From Ricordea florida (lineage: Eukaryota; Cnidaria; Anthozoa; Corallimorpharia; Ricordeidae): a DNA stretch of 64,000 nt. The notes beneath the pieces are model-generated. The model searched no databases. It was not told the DNA's origin and saw only the letters and a program-made list of their open reading frames with translations. The stretch lies in assembly GCA_949710005.1 (NCBI GenBank), contig OX453279.1, positions 11,738,078 to 11,802,077 of the forward strand. The letters run 5' to 3'. Position numbers and translations under genes: made by a program. Below are positions 63,533-64,000 of the stretch, piece by piece (within the stretch, counting starts at the first letter, position 1; each line of letters opens with the position of its first letter).

Positions 63533-64000
63533 CACTTGATGAAAAAGAAAGACCAGGAGCACGCCGGGCACGCGCAACCTTAAAAACGGCCAAACATCTG
63601 TCCTATGCCGCCATATTGGCCGTTTGTACTTTTCGGAGGACTGGGCTCGAATTTGCGATTTTAAAAAGGACGTCAATTCCGAGCCTTGTAGGTGCAATCG
63701 CCCTTTACCGGAGAAGAATCGGGTTGCCGAGTTTGGTTGAGCCGAGGACGACGGTCATTTTGATACCAATCACTTGAGGAAACATGGCGGAATAGATGAG
63801 TTTCCCGCCGATCGTGCGCATCTATTTCAACAGTTTCAAGAATTTCCGATGAAGAACAAATTTTGAGCCTTGGGACTTTTTCTTCACAATAAGCGCAATT
63901 CTACTATTTTTTTCAAAATCGGTTTCTCTGATGGTCATATAAAATTTTGTTGGTTTTTGTTTTTTTATCAACACCTTCGCTTTCGCACAAGTCGTCTCTA
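63533..64000. other. Non-coding
   Basis: No gene seen up to the end of the window. The GC-richer stretch at 63560-63800 contains no supported frame. Confidence 0.4.

Overview
This is intron-bearing, AT-rich eukaryotic DNA. The repertoire points to an invertebrate animal, most likely an anthozoan cnidarian (stony coral or sea anemone). That rests on the mix of repeat families: Penelope-like retroelement, Mutator-like, CACTA and Tc1/mariner-like DNA transposons, Polinton-type viral remnants, TTAA-flanked CCCTTTCACTCCCAAGAG mini-elements, and hammerhead ribozymes next to (TA)n tracts. It is an inference from recognition, not from a search. I see no bacterial genes, rRNA, tRNA or CRISPR array.

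Layout. 0-5 kb holds a possible terminal exon of a minus-strand gene and a two-exon OTU-protease-like gene whose intron carries a TTAA-flanked element. 5.0-10.7 kb is a Mutator-like element with 324-bp terminal inverted repeats (TIRs) and a decayed DDE plus SWIM-finger transposase. 10.9-11.5 kb is a decayed satellite. 12.3-14.8 kb is a broken CACTA (tnp2) transposase, cut by a 3.96-kb Tc1/mariner-like element (14.84-18.80 kb) that carries a second, zinc-knuckle gene. 19.4-24.3 kb is a minus-strand block of a Polinton-like virus: membrane proteins, packaging ATPase, a TFIIB-like transcription factor and a capsid-like protein. 25.4-27.2 kb is a cluster of foldbacks and hammerhead ribozymes separated by (TA)n tracts. 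28.3-29.7 kb is the tail of a non-LTR retrotransposon.

31.5-37.4 kb is a second Mutator-like element whose right TIR was split by a TA-flanked transposon with an intact 620-residue transposase. 37.6-42 kb holds an unnamed recurrent protein, a 176-bp MITE, a broken CUE-HECT gene and an N-terminal exon that appears to belong to that gene type. 42.3-53.4 kb is an integrase-like gene on the minus strand, torn apart by a young Penelope-like element (43.0-46.4 kb) and a 5.5-kb TIR element (46.7-52.1 kb) that itself carries a three-exon gene. 54-56.4 kb holds LINE fragments. 56.5-61.2 kb is a long-TIR element with a decayed C2H2 zinc-finger gene. 61.4-62.0 kb is a protein-primed DNA polymerase fragment. 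62.3-63.0 kb is a non-autonomous element, and 63.2-63.5 kb is a zinc-finger exon.

Overall this is a transposon graveyard with at least three datable nesting events. The best intact pieces are the 620-aa transposase, the Penelope-like element (identical 249-bp terminal repeats, one in-frame stop) and two hammerhead ribozymes that fold completely on paper. Nearly everything else is broken.
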